Source: Anaerolineaceae bacterium (GTDB taxonomy: Bacteria; Chloroflexota; Anaerolineae; Anaerolineales; Anaerolineaceae). Taken from it: 50,164 nt of DNA. Position 1 is the first letter of the stretch. Every line of letters starts with the position of its first letter. The notes under the pieces are model-generated. The model saw only the letters and a list, made by a program, of their open reading frames with translations. It did no database searches and had not been told where the DNA came from. The stretch covers positions 1 to 50,164 of the forward strand of contig JAENZI010000017.1 of assembly GCA_016841365.1 (NCBI GenBank), in the 5' to 3' direction. Positions 1-10,411 of the stretch are shown piece after piece. Position numbers and translations under genes: made by a program.

Positions 1-140
1 AAGGATGAAAAAACGCCTAAATAACCTGTTTTTCCCATAATTAAGGTCTGTTTTCTAAAAGTGATTATCCTTCACTGATTAGGCGACGTAGAATCCGGGT
101 ATAACAATGATTAGTAATTGTGACGAATTTCCGTTAAAAT
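1..140. other. Gene-free left edge
   Basis: AT-rich sequence at the window edge with no open frame, RNA or convincing repeat that I can support. It may contain the tail of a gene lying outside the window, but nothing in it can be assigned. Confidence 0.4.
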
Positions 141-163
141 AAAAACAGCCGCACGGGCTGTTC
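141..163 (-). terminator. Rho-independent terminator of tRNA-Thr
   Basis: A perfect 7-bp inverted repeat (AACAGCC at 144-150, GGCTGTT at 156-162, 5-nt loop) lies directly downstream of the minus-strand tRNA. On the minus strand it is followed by a T-rich run, the complement of the A-rich bases 132-143. That is the arrangement of an intrinsic terminator. The plus-strand side also carries a T run (163-168), so it could work in both directions. Confidence 0.75.
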
Positions 164-171
164 TTTTTGTG

Positions 172-243
172 AGCCAACGGAGGGATTTGAACCCTCGACC
201 TGGCGCTTACGAAGCGTCTGCTCTACCGCTGAGCTACGTTGGC
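172..243 (-). tRNA. tRNA-Thr (anticodon CGT)
   Basis: The reverse complement folds as a full cloverleaf. The acceptor stem is GCCAACG/CGTTGGC, the D arm is GCTC/GAGC, the anticodon loop is TTCGTAA with anticodon CGT, and the T arm has the TTCAAAT loop. The anticodon stem contains one A-C mismatch at its second pair. No CCA is encoded. CGT decodes the threonine codon ACG. The gene stands alone and is followed by its own terminator. Confidence 0.95.
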
Positions 244-317
244 ATGCTAATTGGCGTGCCAACGATTATACCAGTATTAAACCATTCTTTTCAAGATGTT
301 TGGCGGAGATTGATCAT

Positions 318-1562
318 ATGAATATTGCCATGATTTCCTATCACACCTGCCCTCTGGCTGTCTTGGGCGGTAAGAACACCGGCGGGATGAATGTATATGT
401 GCGGGAGTTGACCCGGTTCTTAGGGCGGGTGGGGGTGCATGTAGATGTATTCACCCGATCGATGGATGAGCACATCCCACAGGTCTCGCACGATCTGGGA
501 TATTTCAACCGTGTGGTTCATATCCCGGCTGGACCGGAAGTATTTCTCACGAAGAATGAGCTTACAGAGTATACATCAGCATTTGCAGATGGGATCTTGG
601 AATTTGCAGAAAAGAAGCAGGTTAAATATGATCTGGTACATGCCCATTACTGGCTCTCAGGTGTGGCGGGTAAGATTCTCAAAGATGCCTGGGACGTGCC
701 AATGTTGCAGATGTTTCACACGTTGGGGTTGATGAAGCAGCGCATCGGTCGCTCTGCCGATGAGCTTGAAGGTGAATATCGAATTGAAGGGGAGCGACAC
801 GTGATGGGTGCGGCAGATTGCATCATCGCAGCAACTGAGGCAGAGCAGTCTCAGCTTGAAACGCTATACGGGGTCAATAATCAGAAGGTGAACATCATTC
901 CTCCGGGGGTCAATGTGCATCATTTTTATCCCATCCCACAAGACGAAGCCAAAGAAGCGATTGGCATCTTGCCCAAAGACCGGATGGCATTATTTGTTGG
1001 GCGGATTGAACCTTTGAAGGGGGTCGATACGCTCATCCGTGCCGTGGCTGATGTCAAGCGGAATTGCGTATCTTTTGAATGCCCCCACTACCTCGCCATT
1101 ATCGGCGGCGATCCGGAAGGGCAGGATGAACAGATTTCTGCAGAGATGGAGCGCTTGCAGGCGTTGTGCAAATCTTTGGACCTGGAAGAGATGGTTTTGT
1201 TCTTAGGCAAGCGCGGCCAGGATACCCTGCCGTATTATTACTCAGCGGCAGAGGTGGTCGTGATGCCCTCCTATTACGAGAGTTTTGGAATGGTGGCGCT
1301 GGAAGCCATGGCGTGCGGTACACCGGTGATCGCCTCGCGTGTGGGCGGGTTGGCCTACCTGGTGAAGGATGGTGAAACCGGCTTTTTCGTCCCGGCGCAG
1401 GATCATGAGGCACTGGCGCAGAAATTGCGGTTGCTGTTTGTGGAAAAAGATCTGCGCAAGAAGATCGGTGCACAGGCGGCTGCCTATGCCAGGGATTTTA
1501 GCTGGGAGAATATCACAGCCCAAATGCTTGAGGTCTATCAGGACATGGTTCAAAGGGAATAG
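318..1562 (+). CDS. Glycosyltransferase family 4 (MshA / sucrose-phosphate-synthase-like)
   Basis: A GT-B retaining glycosyltransferase of 414 residues that transfers a sugar from a nucleotide-sugar donor; the acceptor cannot be read from sequence. The N-terminal Rossmann half carries the HTCPLA (9-14) and GGMNVYV (22-28) motifs seen in MshA and sucrose-phosphate-synthase-like enzymes. The C-terminal donor half has the E-x7-E motif (E321, E329 in ESFGMVALE). An in-frame TTG lies at 300, but ATG 318 is preferred because GGAG at 305-308 sits 9 nt upstream. The gene stands alone and converges on dinB. Mycothiol synthesis is not expected in Chloroflexota, so a glycolipid, sucrose-type or polysaccharide role is more likely than true MshA. 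Confidence 0.85.
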   Translation: MNIAMISYHTCPLAVLGGKNTGGMNVYVRELTRFLGRVGVHVDVFTRSMDEHIPQVSHDLGYFNRVVHIPAGPEVFLTKNELTEYTSAFADGILEFAEKKQVKYDLVHAHYWLSGVAGKILKDAWDVPMLQMFHTLGLMKQRIGRSADELEGEYRIEGERHVMGAADCIIAATEAEQSQLETLYGVNNQKVNIIPPGVNVHHFYPIPQDEAKEAIGILPKDRMALFVGRIEPLKGVDTLIRAVADVKRNCVSFECPHYLAIIGGDPEGQDEQISAEMERLQALCKSLDLEEMVLFLGKRGQDTLPYYYSAAEVVVMPSYYESFGMVALEAMACGTPVIASRVGGLAYLVKDGETGFFVPAQDHEALAQKLRLLFVEKDLRKKIGAQAAAYARDFSWENITAQMLEVYQDMVQRE

Positions 1563-1591
1563 TTCAAACCCTGGTTTACCTCTTATTTGCG

Positions 1592-2797
1592 TTATAAAGG
1601 CTCATTCTTATTGGGATCTTTTTGGGGGTCTTTGCGGATGCGGTGAGCTCGCTGGATGATGTCCTTACCGAAGCGCTCCCGCAGACTGTCAACCGCATCG
1701 GTTAACTTAGATTCCTTAAGATAATCATCTTCCCACAGACCCAATTGATGGATGGGTGCGCCTAATCCGCTGACACCGACACCAATCAACCGCACAGGTT
1801 TGCCTATTGGCCAATTTTGTTCAAATAGCTTAACCGCGGTCTCGTAAATTTCCTGGTCAAGATTGGTTCGCGAGGGGAGGGTGGTTTGGCGTGTGATCGT
1901 GCTGAAATCTGACCAGCGCAGTTTGATCTGGATCGTGCTGCCTGCCAGTTCTGATTTGCGCAGACGCCTGCCAACCTGCTCAGAAAGACTGCGTAAGGTT
2001 TCCAGAAGGTCTTTCTTGTCTTTCAAATCTCTGGCAAAAGTGACTTCGTTGCTGACGGATTTTATATCATGTTCGGTTTCGATTGGGCGGTCATCGATGC
2101 CTTGTGCGCGCTGTTTGAGGTCAGGACCAAACCGTCCAAAGAGCATGTCGAGGGTTTCATCAGGTGTATTCGCCAAAGCGCCAATGGTGTTGATGCCCAA
2201 ACTGGCTAATCTTTCAGCCGTTTTCGGGCCGACGCCCCACAGAGATTGCACGGGGAGGGGGGCAAGGAAGGCTGCTTCGGTGCCCGGTTGAATGATGGTG
2301 ATTGTATTCGGTGGATGGGGGCTTTTCTTTTGAGATTTCCCCCAATCGTTGGCAATCTTTGCGACCAGTTTGTTGGTGGCACCACCGATTGAGATCGGCA
2401 GGTGTAATTCCGAGTTGACGCGGTGCTGTAAGTCTTCAGCGATGTCGTGTATTGGGTCAGGGATCCCGGTCACATCCATAAAGGCTTCATCAATCGAGAT
2501 GACTTCGATGAAGGGCGTGACTTCGATCAGCGCCATAACCTTTTTCGATACTTCACTGTAATTGCCGTGACGGGAGGAAACCACAATCAGATCAGGGCAG
2601 ACCTGCTGGGCTCGGCTCATGGGCATGGCAGAGCGCACGCCGAACATACGGGCAGCGTAAGAGCAGGATGCCACCACGCCACGCTGATTGGCGCGGCCAC
2701 CAACTGCAAATGGTTTGCCTTTTAGTGATGGGTCGTGCAGCTCTTCAACGGCACAAAAGAAAGCATCGAGGTCAAGATGCAGGATTTTTCTTGTCAT
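1592..2797 (-). CDS. dinB: DNA polymerase IV (Y-family, DinB)
   Basis: A translesion DNA polymerase of 401 residues. The Y-family catalytic acidic residues are visible: D9 in DLDAFF, and D103/E104 in SIDEAF. The YAARMFGVRSAMP segment that contacts the incoming nucleotide is present, followed by the helix-hairpin-helix thumb (WGVGPKTAERL) and the little-finger domain. The frame is open upstream to 2851, but the family N-terminus (MTRKILHLDLD) fixes the start at ATG 2797. This start lies 26 bp inside the 3' end of the ABC ATPase gene, so translation is probably coupled and dinB is the last gene of that operon. No SOS box was seen. Confidence 0.93.
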   Translation of the reverse strand: MTRKILHLDLDAFFCAVEELHDPSLKGKPFAVGGRANQRGVVASCSYAARMFGVRSAMPMSRAQQVCPDLIVVSSRHGNYSEVSKKVMALIEVTPFIEVISIDEAFMDVTGIPDPIHDIAEDLQHRVNSELHLPISIGGATNKLVAKIANDWGKSQKKSPHPPNTITIIQPGTEAAFLAPLPVQSLWGVGPKTAERLASLGINTIGALANTPDETLDMLFGRFGPDLKQRAQGIDDRPIETEHDIKSVSNEVTFARDLKDKKDLLETLRSLSEQVGRRLRKSELAGSTIQIKLRWSDFSTITRQTTLPSRTNLDQEIYETAVKLFEQNWPIGKPVRLIGVGVSGLGAPIHQLGLWEDDYLKESKLTDAVDSLRERFGKDIIQRAHRIRKDPQKDPNKNEPL

Positions 2798-3794
2798 GAT
2801 TATGATTATACAATAGCTGCTTTTCGTAAATTTCCCGGATGGTATCTTCAATCGGCTGATCGTTCACTTCGAGATCGGCAATTCGATAAGACTCAGAGAG
2901 TTTGTGGATCAGATGTGACGCTGACACGGTGTCACGCATGAAGGAATACACAACATTATTCCCTTCCATTTTGATGATATCTGCATTTTCAAGGACAGGC
3001 TCAGGATAAATTTCTGCGAATTGTACGCTGAGAAACCTGCGTCCGCCATAGGTTCTGAGGAGGTGATCCAACTTGCCATCAAACACGATTTTTCCATGAT
3101 CGATGATCATCACTCTTTCGCATAGTTTAGCCACATCGGCGATATCGTGGGTAGTTAATAAGATGGTGGTGCCTCGCTCACGGTTGATGAACTGAATAAA
3201 TTCGCGGATACGTTCTTTTGCAACCACGTCCAGCCCGATGGTGGGTTCGTCTAAAAAGACCAGTTTTGGGTCGTGCAGCATGGCTGCGCACAAATCAGCC
3301 CGCATGCGCTGACCAAGTGAAAGCGACCGGACCGGCGTGTTCATAAACGCGTCCAGTTCAAGAATCTCTCGAAACATCGCCAGGTTTTTCTTGTAAAGAG
3401 GGTCGGGGATCTCGTAGATGTGTTGCAAGAGGGTCAGGGAATCGCTTAGCGGGAGGTCCCACCAGAGGGTGGTGCGTTGCCCAAAGACTGCGCCTATGTG
3501 TTTGACATAGGTTTTGCGTTCCTTCCAGGGGATGTAACCATTGACCCTCACTTCCCCTGATGTGGGCACAAGCAAGCCGGTCAGCATTTTTATGGTGGTC
3601 GATTTTCCGGCGCCGTTTGGTCCGATATATCCGACCAATTCACCGGGGTGGATATCAAAGTTGATCTGGTCTACCGCGTGCACAAGATCGTATTTCCGGT
3701 CAAAAAGGTTGCGAATGGCACCGAGGTACCCTTTGTGGTCATGATAAATTTTGAATGTTTTTACTAAATCTTGAACGTGAATGATGGATGACAT
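2772..3794 (-). CDS. ABC-2 type transporter, ATP-binding protein
   Basis: The ATPase of a three-gene ABC-2 transporter, 340 residues, acting at the cytoplasmic membrane face. Visible motifs are Walker A GPNGAGKST (58-66), the Q-loop in FGQ (104-106), signature LSLGQR (158-163), Walker B LVFLDEPTIGLD (178-189) and the H-loop histidine (H216). The long N-terminal part, with an extended insertion before Walker A, and the roughly 90-residue C-terminal extension match the uncharacterised COG4586-type ATPases. These pair with two dissimilar permeases, as seen here. The gene starts 3 nt after the upstream permease stop. The substrate is unknown; antibiotic, lipid or polysaccharide export are all possible. 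Confidence 0.9.
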   Translation of the reverse strand: MSSIIHVQDLVKTFKIYHDHKGYLGAIRNLFDRKYDLVHAVDQINFDIHPGELVGYIGPNGAGKSTTIKMLTGLLVPTSGEVRVNGYIPWKERKTYVKHIGAVFGQRTTLWWDLPLSDSLTLLQHIYEIPDPLYKKNLAMFREILELDAFMNTPVRSLSLGQRMRADLCAAMLHDPKLVFLDEPTIGLDVVAKERIREFIQFINRERGTTILLTTHDIADVAKLCERVMIIDHGKIVFDGKLDHLLRTYGGRRFLSVQFAEIYPEPVLENADIIKMEGNNVVYSFMRDTVSASHLIHKLSESYRIADLEVNDQPIEDTIREIYEKQLLYNHNHDKKNPAS

Positions 3795-3797
3795 GGT

Positions 3798-4607
3798 TTA
3801 GCTTCCTGTGCTCTGGTAATTTTTAACCCCGAAGCGCCAAAACCGCAACGCGAGCAGGAACATGAATGCTGAAATGAAAGGGGCTAAAAACGCGAAAAAG
3901 GCTGGCGAGCCCAACGGGTTTGGTTTGTTGAGGATATAAACAGCTGGGTAGTAGCTTAGAAAAATTGCCGGTACGATAAAGGTGAAGATCAGCCTAATCG
4001 ACCGGGGGAAAATGTGCATGGGATAAGACATCACCTCGCCGCCACCATAGGTGAAGACGTTGAGAATTTCCAGACGATCCATCGTCCAAAAAGTGGTGGT
4101 TGCACCGATAATGAACAGGCTGCTAAAAAATAACACCTGGCTGATCACTAAAACCGGGATGTAGAGCACTTTCACAATGCTGAGGCTGGCGTGAATTTGG
4201 ATGATGCTGAAGATGAGGATGACCAATCCTTCAGCAATCCTGCCGAGCCGGCGGAGAACAAATCGAGATCCGAGCACCTGTAAGGTGATATTTACCGGTC
4301 TGAGTAGCAATTGATCAAATCCCCCTCTGCGAACCATTGGGCCGAAAGAGTCGTAATCAAACCCGCTGAAGAACATGTCCATTATGCCGAAGCTGAATTC
4401 AGTGATGCCCCACACGAAGGCGACTTCGCCCAGGTTCCAACCCCCAATTTGGTCAAACCGGATGAGCGTCAGCCCAAATGCCACAAAGAAAAAACCCTGG
4501 ATCAAAAGAGAGCTGAGCACCTCTAAGATGAAGGATGTGGGGTATTGAAGCTGCGAGCGCACCTGGATCTTGAGCAGTTTTGCCAGAAGGGAAAGTGAAC
4601 GTTTCAT
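3798..4607 (-). CDS. ABC-2 family permease (second subunit)
   Basis: An integral membrane protein of 269 residues with about six hydrophobic segments, forming half of the transport channel with its upstream partner. The N-terminus (KIQVRSQLQYPTSF) and the central GGFDQLLLRPVN segment resemble COG3694-type ABC-2 permeases, where an R-G-x(2)-D-x(3)-RP motif is common. It lies 4 nt downstream of the other permease and 3 nt upstream of the ATPase, an operon with translational coupling. The substrate cannot be inferred. Confidence 0.85.
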   Translation of the reverse strand: MKRSLSLLAKLLKIQVRSQLQYPTSFILEVLSSLLIQGFFFVAFGLTLIRFDQIGGWNLGEVAFVWGITEFSFGIMDMFFSGFDYDSFGPMVRRGGFDQLLLRPVNITLQVLGSRFVLRRLGRIAEGLVILIFSIIQIHASLSIVKVLYIPVLVISQVLFFSSLFIIGATTTFWTMDRLEILNVFTYGGGEVMSYPMHIFPRSIRLIFTFIVPAIFLSYYPAVYILNKPNPLGSPAFFAFLAPFISAFMFLLALRFWRFGVKNYQSTGS

Positions 4608-4611
4608 GATC

Positions 4612-5403
4612 TCATCCGCCCTGGATAACCAATTTCCGCACGCCGCGGTTGAGGATGATGTGATCGAGGATCACCAAAATAACGATCCATGTCAATTGGA
4701 TAATGAGTGATTTTGTTAGCTCGATCCCGGAGACATTGCCAATAAATACCTGGATTGGGATATAAACACTGGCACCAAAGGGGCTCAAGCGTGAAAACTC
4801 TGCCAGCCAATCTGGGAAAAGCGCCAGGGGGAAGAAGAAACCTGAGAAGGTCCAGCTCAGGCCAAAGGCGAAACGCCCGATGCCGATTGCGTTTGGCGTC
4901 CAGAAGGATGCCAGGTTGACCATGAACCGCCAGCCGAAACTAATCAGCAAGGCAAACAACAGTGAAAGTAAAAATGCTCCCCACTGCAGAAGCGAAAGTG
5001 GAAGGACGACATCATAAAACAGTGCAAACACCAAAAAAAGCGGCACCCCGCGGATGAGGAGTGTGCCGAGGGCGCGGCCAGCGTCGACCCCGAGCCAGTA
5101 GAGGAAGTAATCGAGCGGCTTGAGAAGATCTGACCCAACTTGCCCATCATAGACGGTGTGCATCAATTCATACCAGTGAAAGAAACTCAGGTAGCCGATC
5201 ATTGCCTGGGTTAAACCAGCATAGGTGATAGCGCCTTGAAGCGTAAGCCCGTTGACTGAGGGTTGCTCCCGGTAGAGCGCAATCAGTACAGATGCTCTGA
5301 AGAATCCGAACATAAGGTTGGTGGCGAGCCCTGAGAGATTGGCGGCGCGATAAGTAAGCTGCCGGCGGAAGGAGATGCGAACGGTTGCCAAAAATGCATT
5401 CAT
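4612..5403 (-). CDS. ABC-2 family permease (first subunit)
   Basis: A membrane protein of 263 residues with about six transmembrane segments and a GSDLLKPLDYFLYW stretch, the counterpart of the RP-containing motif in the second permease. It resembles COG4587-type permeases. It is the first gene of the leftward operon permease-permease-ATPase-dinB. A start at ATG 5403 is the only reasonable choice, and the promoter must lie in 5404-5490. The two permeases are clearly diverged, implying a heterodimeric channel. Confidence 0.85.
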   Translation of the reverse strand: MNAFLATVRISFRRQLTYRAANLSGLATNLMFGFFRASVLIALYREQPSVNGLTLQGAITYAGLTQAMIGYLSFFHWYELMHTVYDGQVGSDLLKPLDYFLYWLGVDAGRALGTLLIRGVPLFLVFALFYDVVLPLSLLQWGAFLLSLLFALLISFGWRFMVNLASFWTPNAIGIGRFAFGLSWTFSGFFFPLALFPDWLAEFSRLSPFGASVYIPIQVFIGNVSGIELTKSLIIQLTWIVILVILDHIILNRGVRKLVIQGG

Positions 5404-5489
5404 TTATTCAAACTCGGCTGGCTAATATTGGACGATTGCTGATTATAACACATCTATGTGTGCTGATTTTCAAAATTTGTCATGTAAGC

Positions 5490-5529
5490 TGGATAAAGAA
5501 AAAGGTCGTATCTCATTGATACGACCTTT
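5490..5529 (-). terminator. Intrinsic terminator of gyrB
   Basis: A perfect 12-bp stem (AAAGGTCGTATC at 5501-5512, GATACGACCTTT at 5518-5529) with a 5-nt loop lies 19 bp beyond the gyrB stop codon. On the minus strand it runs into TTCTTTATCC, a fair U-rich tail. It separates gyrB from the downstream ABC transporter operon. Confidence 0.8.
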
Positions 5530-5547
5530 GGTAGGATCAGGTTTTAT

Positions 5548-8486
<2,939 letters not shown>

Positions 8487-8637
8487 ACGAAAATTAATTT
8501 TACCACATCAGGGCTCTGAAGGCTATAAATCAGACAAATCTCTTACGGAGTGCCAGTGCTTACACTTCATTTAATTAAGAAAATTTGGTTTCGGAACTGC
8601 TTATATGCAATCAGGTTCAGCATGGTAAAATACGAAC

Positions 8638-9453
8638 ATGAAATTGCGTAAATCTCTGCCTGAAATCAATCGGCTTTCAATTGTATCTGCAGCGATTATT
8701 CTGGCATTTGGTCTGACTCAACTCGTCTCTTTCCCGGCGCAACAAATCTCGTTTGGACTGATCGGGATCCTGATTGAATTCACGCTGGATTTTAATACCG
8801 TTGTGACAATCCTCACTGTGATGCTCGCTGCTGCGGGAATGCATTGGTTGATCCTGTCACACCCTGATCATGATCAGTATCAGGCGTGGTGGGAATACGT
8901 TCGCCACTGGATCGTTCCTGTGATGACGGCCATCGTGATTGGTGTTGCATTAAATGAGTTTGCTGGTGAGTCTTACTGGTGGGTGATCTTCCTGATGGGG
9001 AGCCTGGGTTTGATTGCTGTGTTCATTGCCGAATTCAATGTGGTTGCTGCAGATTCCTTCCAGCATCCTTTGGCAGCGATTGGCCTGACGGGGTTGTCTT
9101 TTGCGCTCTTCTTGTTATTAAGCATTGCAGTCTATTCAGCAGGTATGCGATTGTACATCCGAATCCCGTTGTTAGGTGTGGGCGCAATGATGGTGATTTC
9201 ACGCTCACTATACCTGCGTTTGGGCAAGTGGCACACGCTTTGGAGTTTGATCGGTAGTTTGATTGTGTCTGAAATTGCAGTGGGGTTTCACTACTTGCCG
9301 CTTTCACCTACCCAATTTGGCTTGATGCTCGTTGGCGCGGCTTATGCTTTGACGGGGATCGTCTCTGGCATTGAGGAAGCGCGTAAGGGCCTGGCGTTTT
9401 GGGGCGAACCGTTGGCGATGCTAGCTCTGACTGTGTTGGTTGGATTGGTTTAG
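8638..9453 (+). CDS. Predicted membrane protein with about eight transmembrane helices
   Basis: 271 residues, almost wholly hydrophobic, with short charged loops (one carrying HPDHDQ near residue 80). No known transporter or enzyme motif is apparent. The ATG at 8638 has no clear Shine-Dalgarno sequence. A TAAAAT hexamer 7 bp upstream could make the message leaderless, though no good -35 was found. It may belong to one of the Chloroflexota-restricted DUF families of membrane proteins, but I cannot name it with confidence. Confidence 0.65.
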   Translation: MKLRKSLPEINRLSIVSAAIILAFGLTQLVSFPAQQISFGLIGILIEFTLDFNTVVTILTVMLAAAGMHWLILSHPDHDQYQAWWEYVRHWIVPVMTAIVIGVALNEFAGESYWWVIFLMGSLGLIAVFIAEFNVVAADSFQHPLAAIGLTGLSFALFLLLSIAVYSAGMRLYIRIPLLGVGAMMVISRSLYLRLGKWHTLWSLIGSLIVSEIAVGFHYLPLSPTQFGLMLVGAAYALTGIVSGIEEARKGLAFWGEPLAMLALTVLVGLV

Positions 9454-9458
9454 CGGGG

Positions 9459-10316
9459 TTAAACATGCGCCCCGATAGGGGCATTTTCTTCTTCGTCAAT
9501 CGTTTTGTAATATAACGATCGCAAGTTCCGGCGGTGAAGTTCACTGGCAAGCCCACCCAGCAGGATGCGGCTCTTACCGCATGCTTCAACGCCAATGCTA
9601 TCCAAAACCTCGAGGGGGTTTTTACGGCGTGTCGCTGTTTTGACAGCCTTTTGGATTGCCCGTAGATAGGTCACATTTTCTTTGATTTTTTCCTCAATTT
9701 CACCGCGCAAGATGATATCGCCATGACCTTGAATGATATTTTCTAACCCCATATCGTTGTATCCCTGAATGGTTTGTATGTACTGGTTAAGATTGCCTTC
9801 CACGATGAAGGGCAGGGGCATGAATGAATCGCCGGTGAAAAGGATCCGGTCTTCTTCGACTAATACAGCGATGCCGTCGTCAGAGTGACCGGGAGCCGTG
9901 AATAATTTCAGGTGCCGTTTACCGATCTGGAGGGAAAGGGTACCCTCACGAAAGGTGATTTGCGGCGGTACGATGGATAATTTCTTGTAGAGCGGGTTTT
10001 CCTGGCTGGCAACCTCCAGGGCTTCGGGCGTTCGGTCAACGAGCATCTGACGGCAAAGGTCATGCCCGATGACTGTCGCACCAGGGAAAAAACAATTGCC
10101 CCAACAATGGTCTGCGTGGTAATGGGTATTGATCACATACCTGATCGGTAGCTCTAACTTGTTTTCTACGAATTCTCTGATTTCCAAACTTTCCTGGGGC
10201 ATTAAGGTGTCAATCACAACGGCCCATTGAGGTCCTGCAATCACTCCGGCTGATACCTGAGCATAAGTTTCACTCTGAAACCAATAAACACTTTCAGATA
10301 CGCGTTCACGTTGCAT
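9459..10316 (-). CDS. Metallo-beta-lactamase-fold hydrolase
   Basis: 285 residues with the full MBL metal set: H65, H67, D69 and H70 in THYHADH, H144 in APGHSDD, D163 in FTGDSF, and H198 in QGHGD. This predicts a binuclear metal hydrolase. About 70 C-terminal residues with a charged linker (ATRRKNPLEVLD) follow the fold. The N-terminus (ESVYWFQSETYAQVSAGVI) is like quinoprotein-relay / glyoxalase-II-like MBL proteins. The substrate is unknown; thioesters and phosphodiesters are the usual choices. It lies alone, convergent with the upstream-numbered membrane gene. Confidence 0.85.
   Translation of the reverse strand: MQRERVSESVYWFQSETYAQVSAGVIAGPQWAVVIDTLMPQESLEIREFVENKLELPIRYVINTHYHADHCWGNCFFPGATVIGHDLCRQMLVDRTPEALEVASQENPLYKKLSIVPPQITFREGTLSLQIGKRHLKLFTAPGHSDDGIAVLVEEDRILFTGDSFMPLPFIVEGNLNQYIQTIQGYNDMGLENIIQGHGDIILRGEIEEKIKENVTYLRAIQKAVKTATRRKNPLEVLDSIGVEACGKSRILLGGLASELHRRNLRSLYYKTIDEEENAPIGAHV
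9466..9490 (+). terminator. Probable terminator of the 8638 gene, inside the convergent gene
   Basis: A short stem (GCCCC at 9469-9473, GGGGC at 9478-9482) with a GATA tetraloop is followed by TTTTCTTCTTC. It lies 15 bp after the plus-strand stop codon and overlaps the last codons of the minus-strand hydrolase gene. The stem is only 5 bp, so efficiency may be modest. Confidence 0.5.
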
Positions 10317-10411
10317 AATTCCTAAAACCCATTCTGTTTACTATGATTAATTCCAGCAAAGAATAGCACAAATCAAATTAAAAGTCAAAAAATGGGTTTT
10401 TATACGAAGGG

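Noticed and set aside
1099-1473. Minus-strand frame inside the glycosyltransferase gene
   Set aside because: Arginine/proline-rich antisense translation with no family pattern, fully contained in a clear gene.
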